From: Mycolicibacterium parafortuitum
Lineage (GTDB): Bacteria; Actinomycetota; Actinomycetes; Mycobacteriales; Mycobacteriaceae
Length of the DNA: 64,000 nucleotides
Direction of reading: 5' to 3'
NCBI RefSeq assembly: GCF_002086815.1
Contig: NZ_MVID01000001.1
Coordinates: forward strand, 493,440-557,439
Under the pieces are notes generated by a model. It was not told the origin of the DNA. It made no database searches and worked only from the letters and a program-made list of their open reading frames with translations. This document shows, piece after piece, positions 26,759 through 35,958 of this stretch. Position 1 is the stretch's first letter. Every line of letters starts with the position of its first letter. The translations under genes and the position numbers were made by a program.

Positions 26759-27633
26759 CGAGGTCGACCGTCCAGCTGCCGTGGGGCGAGGTCAGCTACC
26801 TGACGTGGGGCGGTGCCGCGGACCCGGCGGTGGTGCTGCTGCACGGCGGCGGGGTCGACAGCGCATCGCTGTCCTGGGGTGAGCTCGGGCCACGGCTGGC
26901 GGCCGGCGGTTACCGGGTGATCGCCCCCGACCATCCCGGCTACGGGCACACGAGACCCGCGCCGTGGCCGTCGACGCAGGAGCGGCTGGTCGCCTACGTC
27001 GGCGAGTTCGTCGACGCGCTGGATCTGGACCGCTACGCGGTCGGCGGCCTGTCCCTGGGTGGCGGGCTGACGATCGGGCACGTCCTCGACCATCCCGAAA
27101 AGGTCACCGGCGCAATGCTGCTGGCGAGCTACGGCGTGATGTCCCGATTGTCCGACGGGCCACTGTCCGCGCTGCGGCAGGCTGTGACGGCGGCGATGCT
27201 GCGCGGCGGGTTGCTCGGCGCGGCGACCCGATGGTCGGGTCGCAGCAGAACCCTGATGACACGGCTGATGCCTGCGCTGATCCACGACCCCGCCCGGCGC
27301 CCACCCGAACTCGTCGACGAGATCCTGGCCGCGGCCCGGGCCGAGCACGCCTTCGACGCGTGGGAACAGTGGCAGCGCGACCAGGTCGGGTTCGGCGGCC
27401 TGCGCACCGACTACCGCAGCCGGCTCACGTCGTTTCCGCGCCCGGCGCTGATCGTTCACGGCGATCGCGACACCAGCGTCCCACTGGCAGCGGCGCGCGA
27501 TGCCGCCGGCCGGATACCCGACGCGCGGTTGGAAGTCGTTGCCGGGGCTGCACACTGGGTGCAACGGGACCGGCCCGACGTCGTCATGGCGGTCATGCGC
27601 GAATTTCTGGGTGGGCTCACCGCAGGAGCTTGA
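26755..27633 (+). CDS. Alpha/beta-hydrolase
   Basis: This 292-residue hydrolase starts at a GTG overlapping the xerC stop. The oxyanion motif HGGGVDS is near residue 30, the nucleophile elbow GGLSLGG near residue 99 (Ser in GLSLG), the acid probably in HGDRDTSVP near 241 and the His in GAAHWVQRD near 268. There is a mobile cap region rich in Arg and Leu (residues 125-185). The substrate could be an ester, epoxide or meta-cleavage-type C-C bond; the sequence does not decide. The 3' end overlaps the convergent luciferase-like gene by 17 bp. Confidence 0.88.
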   Translation: MTRSTVQLPWGEVSYLTWGGAADPAVVLLHGGGVDSASLSWGELGPRLAAGGYRVIAPDHPGYGHTRPAPWPSTQERLVAYVGEFVDALDLDRYAVGGLSLGGGLTIGHVLDHPEKVTGAMLLASYGVMSRLSDGPLSALRQAVTAAMLRGGLLGAATRWSGRSRTLMTRLMPALIHDPARRPPELVDEILAAARAEHAFDAWEQWQRDQVGFGGLRTDYRSRLTSFPRPALIVHGDRDTSVPLAAARDAAGRIPDARLEVVAGAAHWVQRDRPDVVMAVMREFLGGLTAGA

Positions 27634-28597
27634 TGACCTCGGCGATATCGGGCATCGTCGACGGCCGGCCCGGCAGTTCGTCGAACACCGTCCAATAGCT
27701 GACGCCGAACTGCCTTTGCCGTCTGGTGAGCTGTTCTGCCATCTGTTCGTGGGTGCCGAACAGCGCGAACGGCGAGTCCCGCAGCGCGGCCGGGGAGACC
27801 CCGATGGCCGACGCCAGCTCTTCGGCTGCGCGCACCGGCTCGGTGGTCGCGACCACGGCCTGGATCAGCGCGTTGAGCTCTATGTGCTCGAACCGCCCAC
27901 CGGCGGCTTCGGCGACCACCGCGATCCGGTTCTGCAGTCCCTCCGGCCCGAAATGGGTCAGCCGCACCTCGGTCGCATCATGGTTGTGAGTGATGCCGGC
28001 CAGACCGGCGATGTCGGCGACACGGCCCGCCAGACGCAAAACCCGCCGGCCGTTGCCGCCGATCAACAGCGGTACCCGGCCAGGAGGCGGCGGAAGCAGC
28101 TGGTACGGCGCCGCATGCACGCGGTAATGGGCGCCGTCGACGTCCACCGGCGCGCCGTCGAGTAGCGCGCGGATCAGCTCGGCGGCCTCCTCCAGCCGCG
28201 ACACCCGCACCCCGCCCGCGTCGAACCCGATCCCCGCCGCGTCGTACTCGGAGCGCATATGCCCGGCCCCGAGGCCGAGTTCGAACCGGCCGTCGGAAAC
28301 GACTGCCAGACCGGCGGTTTCGCGCGCGGTGTCGACGGGATGACGGAAATCGTTGTTGAGCACCAGGGTTCCGACGTGCAGGTGCTCGGTGGCCGCCGCG
28401 GCGGCGGCCGCGCTGGTGAACGGTGGCGCCATCGGCACGAGATGATCGGCGAAGGTGAGCACGTCGAATCCCGCGGCCTCGACGCCGCGCGCGAACCGGC
28501 GCATCTGCGCGCCGGACCGCGGGGTCGCGGTCGTGAGGCCGAACCGTGGTGTCCGGGATCGGTGAGCGTCGGTGGCCACGCTTCGACGGTAGGGCAC
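27617..28597 (-). CDS. LLM-class oxidoreductase, probably F420-dependent
   Basis: The 326-residue protein has the luciferase-like monooxygenase TIM-barrel pattern: GFDVLTFADHLVP near residue 44, LHVGTLVLNNDFRHPVDTARE near 72, and GRFELGLGAGHMRSEYDAAGI near 102. These blocks suit the F420-dependent mycobacterial subgroup (Rv2893 in the equivalent position). The start is uncertain: GTG 28597 gives this length, while GTG 28579 gives a shorter N-terminus (VATDAHRSRTPRFGL). The gene converges with the alpha/beta hydrolase. The substrate is unknown. Confidence 0.82.
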   Translation of the reverse strand: MPYRRSVATDAHRSRTPRFGLTTATPRSGAQMRRFARGVEAAGFDVLTFADHLVPMAPPFTSAAAAAAATEHLHVGTLVLNNDFRHPVDTARETAGLAVVSDGRFELGLGAGHMRSEYDAAGIGFDAGGVRVSRLEEAAELIRALLDGAPVDVDGAHYRVHAAPYQLLPPPPGRVPLLIGGNGRRVLRLAGRVADIAGLAGITHNHDATEVRLTHFGPEGLQNRIAVVAEAAGGRFEHIELNALIQAVVATTEPVRAAEELASAIGVSPAALRDSPFALFGTHEQMAEQLTRRQRQFGVSYWTVFDELPGRPSTMPDIAEVIKLLR

Positions 28598-28607
28598 GCC
28601 CGCGGGG

Positions 28608-29096
28608 TCAACCGAGGGGTTTGAGACGGATCGGGGTGGTCGCCACCAGTTTCGTCGGGTCGACGTAGTCGGCGCGCTTGGCCGGACCCCACATCGCGCC
28701 CCAGTGCAGGCACGCCGATGACGGACAACCGGGATGGCCGGCGGCCAGTCCGCCGAGGGCGGTGCCCGCCGAGACCGCCTGCCCCACCCGCACCGACGGG
28801 TGCACCGGTTCGTAGGTCGTGCGCAGACCGCCGGGGTGGGCCACCGAGATCAGCGGTCGGCCGGCCAGTTCACCCGCGAAGACGACCGTCCCTGGCGCCG
28901 CGGCGTAGACCGCCTGACCGGCGGCCCCCAGCAGATCGACCCCGCGGTGTCCGCGCTGCCAGTTCGGCGCCGGGGCGTCGAACGCCCGCACCACCGCCGG
29001 GCGGGGCTGCATCGGCCACCGCAGACGCCCGGTGTCGGCGCCCGCGGGCGTCGCAAACAGCACGCTCAACACCACTCCGACCGCCAGAATCCGCAT
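28608..29096 (-). CDS. M23-family peptidoglycan endopeptidase-like secreted protein
   Basis: This 162-residue protein has an N-terminal signal peptide (RILAVGVVLSVLFATPAGA, cleavage near residue 20). The M23 core has HRGVDLLGAAGQAVYAAAPGTVVFAG with His and Asp zinc ligands near residues 50 and 54, and a second block ACLHWGAMWG near residue 130 with the third zinc ligand His. The first His of the usual HxH pair is Cys here, a variant I believe is common in actinobacterial members of this subgroup. Two Cys (GCPSSACLH) may form a disulfide. The location before rpsB matches Rv2891. Confidence 0.85.
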   Translation of the reverse strand: MRILAVGVVLSVLFATPAGADTGRLRWPMQPRPAVVRAFDAPAPNWQRGHRGVDLLGAAGQAVYAAAPGTVVFAGELAGRPLISVAHPGGLRTTYEPVHPSVRVGQAVSAGTALGGLAAGHPGCPSSACLHWGAMWGPAKRADYVDPTKLVATTPIRLKPLG

Positions 29097-29249
29097 CTGT
29101 CCAGTTCAGCGCAGCGCAACAGGTCCGCGGTAGCCTCGGTACGTCCTCCTGTGGATGCTCTCGCGCGATGGTAAAAGCACCGTTATCCAGCGTGTAAACT
29201 CCTATCCGCAGCTCGTTTGCGCGGGCTGACTTCGCGCGTCCGCGAACGC

Positions 29250-29361
29250 GGCTCTCGTAGTTCAAGAGCCACGTGACCTCGCAAGCCGGATGGTCCCGCC
29301 TCGAAAGAGACGGGTCCGGCTTCGAAGCAGACGCCAGGGTCCGGCTCACCCGATGCCGGAC
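29250..29361 (+). ncRNA. Structured 5' leader of rpsB (candidate cis-regulatory RNA)
   Basis: Three helices stand between the M23 gene start and rpsB. The first is GGCTCT/AGAGCC (29250-29255 with 29265-29270). The second is an outer helix AAGCCGGA/TCCGGCTT (29283-29290 with 29315-29322, 8 perfect pairs) enclosing a hairpin CCCGCCTC-GAAA-GAGACGGG (29295-29314, 7 of 8 pairs, GNRA tetraloop). The third is GTCCGGC/GCCGGAC (29339-29345 with 29355-29361). The two GTCCGGC copies (29314 and 29339) could each pair with the others' partners, so alternative folds are possible. The position fits autogenous control by protein S2; no Rfam family is asserted. Confidence 0.55.
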
Positions 29362-29393
29362 GACAACCGACAACACAAAGAGGTATGGCCATC

Positions 29394-30212
29394 ATGGCTG
29401 TTGTAACCATGAAGCAGCTGCTCGACAGCGGCGCCCACTTCGGGCATCAGACCCGTCGTTGGAATCCCAAGATGAAGCGGTTCATCTTCACCGACCGCAA
29501 CGGCATCTACATCATCGATCTGCAGCAGACGCTGACCTACATCGACAAGGCCTACGAGTTCGTGAAGGAGACCGTCGCCCACGGCGGGACCATCATGTTC
29601 GTCGGCACCAAGAAGCAGGCTCAGGAGTCCATCGCCGAAGAGGCGACCCGGGTCGGCATGCCCTATGTGAACCAGCGCTGGCTGGGCGGCATGCTCACCA
29701 ACTTCTCCACCGTCCACAAGCGTCTGCAGCGCCTCAAGGAGCTCGAGGCGATGGAGCAGACCGGTGGCTTCGAGGGTCGCACCAAGAAGGAAATCCTGAT
29801 GCTGACGCGCGAGAAGAACAAGCTCGAGCGCAGCCTCGGTGGTATCCGCGACATGGCCAAGGTGCCGTCGGCGATCTGGGTCGTCGACACCAACAAGGAG
29901 CACCTCGCCGTCGCCGAGGCCCGCAAGCTCAACATCCCGATCATCGCGATCCTCGACACCAACTGCGATCCCGATCTCGTCGACTACCCGATCCCGGGCA
30001 ACGACGACGCGATCCGCTCGGCCGCGCTGCTGACCAAGGTGGTGGCCTCCGCCGTCGCCGAGGGTCTGCAGGCCCGGTCCGGTGCCGACAAGCCGGAGGC
30101 TGCTGCCGCCGAGCCGCTCGCCGAGTGGGAGCAGGAGCTGCTGGCCGGTGCCACCACCGCCGCCCCCGAGGCTGCCGCCGGCGAGACCGCCGCCGCTCCC
30201 GAGCAGTCCTAA
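29394..30212 (+). CDS. rpsB: 30S ribosomal protein S2
   Basis: This 272-residue S2 matches the M. tuberculosis protein nearly throughout the core ([56 protein letters not shown]), with a variable Ala/Glu-rich tail from about residue 232. Two ATGs are possible: 29385 and 29394. The A-GAGG box ends directly at 29384, so only 29394 has a usable spacing, and it also matches the MAVVTMKQ start in relatives. It is followed by tsf after 33 bp, the classic S2-EF-Ts order. Confidence 0.97.
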   Translation: MAVVTMKQLLDSGAHFGHQTRRWNPKMKRFIFTDRNGIYIIDLQQTLTYIDKAYEFVKETVAHGGTIMFVGTKKQAQESIAEEATRVGMPYVNQRWLGGMLTNFSTVHKRLQRLKELEAMEQTGGFEGRTKKEILMLTREKNKLERSLGGIRDMAKVPSAIWVVDTNKEHLAVAEARKLNIPIIAILDTNCDPDLVDYPIPGNDDAIRSAALLTKVVASAVAEGLQARSGADKPEAAAAEPLAEWEQELLAGATTAAPEAAAGETAAAPEQS

Positions 30213-30245
30213 TCCGTTTCGCGACGCCTCAAAGGAAACACTGCA

Positions 30246-31073
30246 ATGGCTAACTACACCGCAGCCGACGTCAAGCGCCTCCGGGAGCTGACCGGCGCCG
30301 GAATGATGGATTCGAAGAACGCGCTCGTCGAAGCCGAGGGCGACTTCGACAAGGCCGTCGAACTGCTGCGCATCAAGGGCGCCAAGGACGTCGGCAAGCG
30401 TGCTGAGCGCGCCACCGCCGAGGGCCTGGTCGCCGCCAAGGACGGCGCTCTGATCGAGCTCAACTCCGAGACCGACTTCGTCGCCAAGAACGCCGAGTTC
30501 CAGGCGGTCGCCGACCAGGTCGTCGCCGCCGCGGCAGCCGCGAAGGCCACCGACGTCGACGCGCTCAAGGCCGCCAAGCTCGGCGACACCACGGTCGAGC
30601 AGACCATCGCCGAACTGTCGGCCAAGATCGGCGAGAAGCTCGAACTGCGTCGGGTCGCGTACTTCGACGGCCAGGTCGAGACCTACCTGCACAAGCGGGC
30701 CGCCGACCTGCCGCCCGCGGTGGGCGTGCTCGTCGAGTACGAAGCGTCGGACGCCGCGAAGGGCAAGGAGGCTGCGCACGCGGTCGCCCTGCAGATCGCC
30801 GCGTTGAAGGCCAAGTACCTCAGCCGTGAGGACGTGCCCGAGGAGATCGTCGCCAACGAGCGCCGCATCGCCGAGGAGACGGCCAAGGCCGAGGGGAAGC
30901 CCGAGCAGGCGCTGCCGAAGATCGTCGAGGGCCGGGTCACCGGTTACTACAAGGACGTGGTGCTGCTCGACCAGCCGTCGGTGTCCGACAACAAGAAGAC
31001 CGTCAAGGCGCTTCTGGACGAGGCCGGCGTGACCGTCACGCGGTTTGCCCGCTTCGAGGTCGGCCAGGCCTAG
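30246..31073 (+). CDS. tsf: Elongation factor Ts
   Basis: The 275-residue protein has an N-terminal UBA-like segment ([34 protein letters not shown]) and the conserved ETDFVAKN motif near residue 77, where the Asp-Phe pair contacts EF-Tu. The core subdomains and the C-terminal [14 protein letters not shown] block are complete. It recycles EF-Tu-GDP. The strong 16-bp hairpin after the stop marks the end of the rpsB-tsf unit. Confidence 0.97.
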   Translation: MANYTAADVKRLRELTGAGMMDSKNALVEAEGDFDKAVELLRIKGAKDVGKRAERATAEGLVAAKDGALIELNSETDFVAKNAEFQAVADQVVAAAAAAKATDVDALKAAKLGDTTVEQTIAELSAKIGEKLELRRVAYFDGQVETYLHKRAADLPPAVGVLVEYEASDAAKGKEAAHAVALQIAALKAKYLSREDVPEEIVANERRIAEETAKAEGKPEQALPKIVEGRVTGYYKDVVLLDQPSVSDNKKTVKALLDEAGVTVTRFARFEVGQA

Positions 31074-31129
31074 CCAGACCGTCGCACGCGGAAGGTTCCC
31101 GCCCGCGAGGCGGGCGCCACCGAACATCG

Positions 31130-31164
31130 CGAAGCCCCCGAGACCATCGGTCTCGGGGGCTTCG
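31130..31164 (+). terminator. Perfect 16-bp hairpin, rpsB-tsf terminator
   Basis: CGAAGCCCCCGAGACC pairs exactly with GGTCTCGGGGGCTTCG around the loop ATC. The run of T after it is weak (TTCGTCC), as in many mycobacterial intrinsic terminators. It lies 57 bp past the tsf stop. Confidence 0.85.
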
Positions 31165-31457
31165 TCCATTCCGGGTTCCGGCGCGGCGGAAATGCTCCCG
31201 ATTGCAAAATCTAGATAAGTGCAATGATCGCGGCAGATTGTTGCTGAAATCGTTCTGTAGGTAATGAGTGCGACGTAAAACGCGCTTTACTGCTGCCGGC
31301 GACCTGTGCCAAGTTTGCGGAACAGTCAATTTTGGCAAATTTTGTAGCTAACACCGTCGTTTATTGACGAAGGCGTAGGGTCGGCAATCGTCATCGATAC
31401 CCACCCCGTCGAGTTAATCTGTCTGCATGGCGGCTTGCGGGAAGTGTTCTGGTCAAC
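31165..31457. other. AT-rich intergenic region before the sugar transferase gene
   Basis: The 293 bp hold no coding frame I can support. A much more AT-rich block than the surroundings runs from about 31200 to 31380 (for example CAATTTTGGCAAATTTTG near 31326), with an inverted repeat GTAAA/TTTAC near 31275-31291 and a TTGACG near 31364 that could be a -35. It may carry the promoter and protein-binding sites of the sugar transferase gene. Confidence 0.4.
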
Positions 31458-32945
31458 GTGACCGACACCGTTGACACCGCCCGATCGGCAAACACTGTCG
31501 ATCACGGGGCAGTTCCAGAGGTAGCTCGGGTCGAGCTGAGCCAGCGAAAGAAGCCCAAGGGCTGGGAGCCGTACCTTGCGGCGGCGATCGACCTGTCGAC
31601 CGGCTCGCTTGCCGTTGCCGTCGGGATGACGTGGGCGACCGCTGACGGTCTGCAGCTCCCTCCGACGTGGATGCTGTTCCTGTTCGCCCCGACGGTGGTG
31701 ACCCTGAGTGCGCTGCGCGGGCTCTACCGGCGGTCGCTGCGACGGACGTTCCTCGACGAGCTCCCGACCGTCGAGGCGGTCACCTCGCTGGCCGCGATGC
31801 TGCTCCTCAGCGGCCTGGTGCTCAATCCGTTCGTCGACGGCTCCCGCGGATCCGCTGTCGCGCGGTTGTGGATGTGCGCCGCGGTCCTGGTGCCGCTAGG
31901 ACGGCTGCTGTGGATCACGATCAGGAACTACCACTACCGCAACAGCCGGTTGACCGCGCCGACGGTGATCGTCGGCAACGGCATGGTGGCGGCCAAAGTG
32001 GTCGACCGTCTCAAGATCACACCGGAATACGGGCTCGAGCCCATCGGGCTGATCGACGACGACGAGCCGATGATGGGCATCGATCGGGACAAGCCGGCCA
32101 GCATCCCGTATCTCGGCAAGCTCGGCGACCTCGACGACGCCCTCACCAGCACCGGCGCCGAGTGCATGATCATCGCGTTTTCCCGCACCAGGGACGATGC
32201 GATGGCCGCGGCGGTCAAGGTGGCCCATGAGCGCGGGCTCTCGGTGTGGATCGTTCCCCGGATCTACGACACCATCGGCGTGCGGTCCCGCATCGACCAC
32301 ATCGGTGGGCTGCCGCTGATCGCGGTGGCGCACACCAACCCCCGCGGTTGGCAGTTCACCGCCAAGCACCTGTCGGACCGGATGATCGCGGCGGTCGGGC
32401 TGGTGCTGATCTCGCCGCTGTTCCTGACCCTGATGCTGCTGGTGCGGTTGAGCTCGCCGGGCCCGATCTTCTTCGGCCAGCCCCGGATCGGGCGCGACGG
32501 GCGCGAGTTCAACTGCCTGAAGTTCCGCTCCATGCGCCCGCCCAAGGAATCCGATGCGCAGTTCGTGCGCGGCGCGGACTCCGCGCCCGGCGGGGTCGAG
32601 GGCGAGGACCGGCGCACCCCGATCGGCAAGTTCATGCGCAAGACGTCGCTGGATGAACTCCCGCAGTTGCTCAACGTCGTCAAGGGGGAGATGAGCCTGG
32701 TCGGCCCTCGACCCGAACGGCCCGAGTACGTCGACCTGTTCAACATCCAGATCGCCCGCTACGGCGACCGGCATCGGGTCAAGGCCGGGATCACCGGGTG
32801 GGCGCAGGTGCACGGTCTTCGCGGTCAGACCTCGATCGCGGACCGCGCCGAATGGGACAACTACTACATCGAGAACTGGTCGCTGTGGCTGGACTGGAAG
32901 ATCCTGGCGATGACCGTCGGCGCCGTCCTTCGCCCCGCTGAGTGA
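31458..32945 (+). CDS. Exopolysaccharide-type polyprenyl-phosphate glycosyl-1-phosphate transferase (PNPT)
   Basis: This 495-residue protein starts at GTG 31458. The N-terminal region has about four membrane helices (residues 40-145), followed by a Rossmann-like CoA-binding-type domain (TVIVGNGMVAAKVVDRL near residue 170), another membrane segment (MIAAVGLVLISPLFLTLMLLV near 315) and the catalytic bacterial sugar transferase domain: KFRSMRP, RKTSLDELPQLLNVVKGEMSLVGPRPERP and GITGWAQVHGLRG. This is the WbaP/WcaJ architecture: it transfers a sugar-1-phosphate from a nucleotide sugar to a lipid phosphate, starting a glycan. It stands alone between tsf and amiC, so its glycan is unknown. Confidence 0.9.
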   Translation: MTDTVDTARSANTVDHGAVPEVARVELSQRKKPKGWEPYLAAAIDLSTGSLAVAVGMTWATADGLQLPPTWMLFLFAPTVVTLSALRGLYRRSLRRTFLDELPTVEAVTSLAAMLLLSGLVLNPFVDGSRGSAVARLWMCAAVLVPLGRLLWITIRNYHYRNSRLTAPTVIVGNGMVAAKVVDRLKITPEYGLEPIGLIDDDEPMMGIDRDKPASIPYLGKLGDLDDALTSTGAECMIIAFSRTRDDAMAAAVKVAHERGLSVWIVPRIYDTIGVRSRIDHIGGLPLIAVAHTNPRGWQFTAKHLSDRMIAAVGLVLISPLFLTLMLLVRLSSPGPIFFGQPRIGRDGREFNCLKFRSMRPPKESDAQFVRGADSAPGGVEGEDRRTPIGKFMRKTSLDELPQLLNVVKGEMSLVGPRPERPEYVDLFNIQIARYGDRHRVKAGITGWAQVHGLRGQTSIADRAEWDNYYIENWSLWLDWKILAMTVGAVLRPAE

Positions 32946-32965
32946 CGAATCGGTACCGTCGCGGC

Positions 32966-34372
32966 ATGACCCGTATCGCTGCGTTCGACGACGACGCCCT
33001 TGCCGATCTCGACGCCGTGGGCCTGGCGCAGGCGCTGGGTGCGGGGACCGTCTCGGCGGCCGAACTCGTCGAGGCCGCGATCGCCCGCGTCGAGAAGGTC
33101 GATCCGGCGCTCAACGGTCTGGTGTACCGGGCTTTTGACCGGGCCAGGGCGCGCAGCCGCCAGCCCCGCCCGTACGGCGGCTTCTTCGATGGGGTGCCGA
33201 CGTTCGTCAAGGACAACGTCGCGGTGGCCGGGATGCCGACGATGAACGGCACCGATGCGTGGGATCCGGTTGCCGAGCGTGCCGACGGCGACTTCGCCCG
33301 CGCGTTCCTCGGCACGGGCCTGGTGCCGTTGGGCAAGACCCGGCTGTCGGAGTTCGGGTTCAGCGCCGCAGCCGAGCACCCGCGGCTCGGACCGGTGCGC
33401 AACCCGTGGAACACCGATCACACCGCGGGTGCGTCGTCGTCGGGGTCGGGAGCGTTCGTCGCCGCCGGTGTGGTCCCCATCGCCCATGCCAACGACGGCG
33501 GCGGTTCGATCCGGATCCCGGCCTCCTGCAACGGGCTTGTCGGTCTCAAGCCGTCGCGGGGTCGGCTGCCGCTGGACGCCGATGTGCGGCGGATGCCGCT
33601 GCGCATCGTCGCCAACGGCGTCGTGACCCGCTCGGTGCGCGACACCGCGGCGTTCTATCGCGAGATGGAGAGGATCACCGCCAACCCGGCACTGCCGCCG
33701 ATCGGTGACGTCACCGGTCCGGCGCGGCAGCGGCTGAGGGTGGCGGTGTGCACCCACTCCATCTCGCGGGAGGCCGGCGTCGAGGTCGTCGAGGCCACCC
33801 TCAAGACCGCGGCGCTGCTGGAACGGCTCGGCCACCAGGTGACCGTGATCGACAACCCGGTGCCGCAGCGATTCCTCGACGACTTCCTGCTCTATTGGGC
33901 TTTCCTGGCGTTCGCGCTGGTGCGCGGGGGCAAGCGCACCTTCGGTCCGAGCTTCGACCGCACCCGGCTCGACAACCTCACGCTCGGTCTCGACCGGCAC
34001 GCCGCACGCAACCTGCACCGGGTGCCCGCCGCGACGGCACGGCTGGCCCGCGTGCGGCGGGTCACCACAGCGCTGTACACGGCGCACGACGTGCTGCTTA
34101 CCCCGACACTGGCCGACCCTCCGCCGCGGGTCGGGCACCTGGATCCGACCGCATCCTATGAGCAGATCATCGAGCGCCTGGTGGACTGGGTCGCGTTCAC
34201 GCCACTGCAGAACGCGACCGGGGAACCGGCGATCTCGCTGCCGCTGGCGCAGTCAGCCGCCGGGCTTCCGATCGGAATGATGTTCGCCGCGCCCGTGGGT
34301 CGGGAAGCTCGCCTGCTGGAACTCGCGTTCGAACTCGAAGAGGCGCAACCCTGGCCGCGCCTGCCCGCCTGA
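32966..34372 (+). CDS. amiC: Amidase (amidase signature family, AmiC-like)
   Basis: The 468-residue protein has the amidase signature: the catalytic Lys in TFVKDN near residue 80, the glycine-serine block AGASSSGSGAFVAAG near 157 (cis-Ser), and GGGSIRIPASCNG near 180 holding the nucleophile Ser. The start ATG 32966 gives MTRIAAFDDDALADLD, matching AmiC (Rv2888c) of M. tuberculosis; an upstream GTG (32942) is less likely and would overlap the stop of the sugar transferase gene. It hydrolyses an unknown amide. A hairpin follows the stop by a few bases. Confidence 0.88.
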   Translation: MTRIAAFDDDALADLDAVGLAQALGAGTVSAAELVEAAIARVEKVDPALNGLVYRAFDRARARSRQPRPYGGFFDGVPTFVKDNVAVAGMPTMNGTDAWDPVAERADGDFARAFLGTGLVPLGKTRLSEFGFSAAAEHPRLGPVRNPWNTDHTAGASSSGSGAFVAAGVVPIAHANDGGGSIRIPASCNGLVGLKPSRGRLPLDADVRRMPLRIVANGVVTRSVRDTAAFYREMERITANPALPPIGDVTGPARQRLRVAVCTHSISREAGVEVVEATLKTAALLERLGHQVTVIDNPVPQRFLDDFLLYWAFLAFALVRGGKRTFGPSFDRTRLDNLTLGLDRHAARNLHRVPAATARLARVRRVTTALYTAHDVLLTPTLADPPPRVGHLDPTASYEQIIERLVDWVAFTPLQNATGEPAISLPLAQSAAGLPIGMMFAAPVGREARLLELAFELEEAQPWPRLPA

Positions 34373-34378
34373 CGCCAA

Positions 34379-34415
34379 GCGCCCTGCGGCCCGAGGGGGT
34401 CAGACCGCAGGGCGC
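34379..34415 (+). terminator. Hairpin terminator after the amidase gene
   Basis: GCGCCCTGCGG (34379-34389) pairs exactly with CCGCAGGGCGC (34405-34415) over a 15-base loop. It starts six bases past the amiC stop. There is no clear T-run. Confidence 0.7.
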
Positions 34416-34782
34416 AGTACATGGCCGCAGATGCCGCCGTTTCGAAGCATATGCTGCTGATACGCGCCCAGCCTAAATTAACTGCTCGGAAAATAGAAGA
34501 GCCGGATGTGTCCTAATTCCCGGACGCCGTCTTATGGCTCACAGCCGCTGCTCCGGCCCCTAACGAAAACTATTGACGAACAAGTCTTTTGGTGCACATT
34601 CCGGACATCCCGGCGTCGCCGTGGTGCGCCGGGCGTGGCGGAACGAATTTGCTGCGCCCGATTGCGCGGTCGCCTCGGTCAAAAAGCGTGACATCCCGAC
34701 GTAACCGGTACCGCCACGAGTTAACGTGTCCGAGACCGCGCGCTCCTGTGGGTGAAACTTTTGACTCCCACCATCGCTTCTC
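34416..34782. other. Intergenic region upstream of the ABC exporter operon
   Basis: The 367 bp have no coding frame I can support, and the AT content is raised in places (34470-34500 and 34555-34605). TTGACG near 34573 and TTGACT near 34761 may be -35 elements, but I see no convincing -10 at a proper distance. The promoter of the ABC/permease/oxidase operon is probably here. Confidence 0.35.
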
Positions 34783-35958
34783 GTGGAGACCAGTCGGGCC
34801 GGCACCGTGCCCACGGCAGCGCGCTCACCGCAGATCCCGGTCGGATCCGGTAATACCTTCACATGCCTGATTCGGTTCGCACTGGCCAACATTCGGCGCC
34901 GTCCCGAACGCTTCGTGCTGGCCGTGCTCGGAATCGCGCTGGCGATCGCGTGTGTGACGGTCGTGCGCACCATCTCGGCGAGCTTTGCGACGACGGGGGA
35001 GGAGTCGGTGGCCGACGTGCTCGGCGACGCCGCACTGTGGGTGGTGCCCGCCGCCGGGGTGCGCTACGACCCCACCGCGCAGGCACTGGTCGCCGACGGG
35101 CCCGTCCCCGCGATCACGGTTCCGGCAGGATGGAGCGCGACCCGGGTCGCCTCCGGGGTGATCGATCTCGACGGCGAATCGGTGGCATTGCGCGGATCCG
35201 ACGAGATTCCGAGCGGCCGAGCGGAGTTGGGCAGCGCACTGGCCGATCGCCTCGCGGTGTCGGACGGGGATGTGCTCACCGTCGGCGATCAGCATCTCAC
35301 CGTGGCGATCACCGGCGACGGCCAGTCCATGACGGTGCCGGCGGTGCCGGCACGCTCGCTCGTCGGCGACAACGGATGGTGGGTCGTGCACGCACCCCCG
35401 GGACTGGAACAGCGCCGCGATCTGGGGGCGACGTTCGGTGCCGCGGTCGGGCTGCCCTCGACACCGGATCCCGCGGTCCGGCCGGACCCGGGCGGTGAAG
35501 GGCTGATCTACGACACAGTCGGAGGATCGGGGCCGCTGACCTTCGCCCAGAAGTACTCCGCGTTGTTCTCCGGGAAGGTCACCGGGTCGACGCTCGGCCT
35601 GATCTCGACGATCGGCCTCGGCCTGGGATTCGTCATCGCGGTCTCGTCGTTCCTGGCCGCGGTCACGGAGCGACGCCGGGAGTTCGGGATCATGTCCAGT
35701 ATCGGGCTGGCCGACGAAGTGCTGTACTTCTTCCTCGTCGAATCCGCCGTGGTCTTCCTGGCCGCCTACCTCATCGGTGTGTGCGCTGCCGGAGTTGCTG
35801 TGGCACTGGTCATTCCGAGTATCGCCTCGCTCGGTGCGTGGCTGCAGGGCGCTGCGCTGACGGCGATGTTCCTGCCTGCGATGGCCATCGTCGGTGCGCT
35901 GGTCCCGGTGCACCGGCTGCTGCAGCAGCGGCCGGTGGCACTGCTGGAGGACAGGTGA
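34783..35958 (+). CDS. ABC transporter permease (MacB/FtsX-type)
   Basis: The 391-residue permease has one N-terminal membrane helix (RRRPERFVLAVLGIALAIACV), a large extracytoplasmic domain (residues about 50-260) and three C-terminal helices with the FtsX signature (SFLAAVTERRREFGIMSSIGLADEVLYF). The start is uncertain: GTG 34783 opens this length, GTG 34807 is another choice, and relatives normally begin close to CLIRFALANIRRR (codon 29), where no ATG exists; a non-standard start near 34867 is possible. It forms an operon with a shorter permease and an ATPase, a likely lipid or peptide exporter. Confidence 0.8.
   Translation: METSRAGTVPTAARSPQIPVGSGNTFTCLIRFALANIRRRPERFVLAVLGIALAIACVTVVRTISASFATTGEESVADVLGDAALWVVPAAGVRYDPTAQALVADGPVPAITVPAGWSATRVASGVIDLDGESVALRGSDEIPSGRAELGSALADRLAVSDGDVLTVGDQHLTVAITGDGQSMTVPAVPARSLVGDNGWWVVHAPPGLEQRRDLGATFGAAVGLPSTPDPAVRPDPGGEGLIYDTVGGSGPLTFAQKYSALFSGKVTGSTLGLISTIGLGLGFVIAVSSFLAAVTERRREFGIMSSIGLADEVLYFFLVESAVVFLAAYLIGVCAAGVAVALVIPSIASLGAWLQGAALTAMFLPAMAIVGALVPVHRLLQQRPVALLEDR

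Noticed and set aside
28608..29096. M23 peptidase as an inactive pseudoenzyme because HxH reads CLH
   Set aside because: The zinc-ligand His and the HxxxD pair remain, and I believe the Cys variant is common in this actinobacterial subgroup.
29346..31169. 607-codon antisense open frame opposite rpsB and tsf
   Set aside because: It is a high-GC shadow of two well-conserved ribosomal genes, with no ribosome-binding site or family motif.
34863..35498. ATG-started 211-codon frame at the beginning of the ABC permease
   Set aside because: It is +2 shifted against a clear FtsX-type permease, and it is Arg-rich without helices. It was considered because the permease lacks an ATG.
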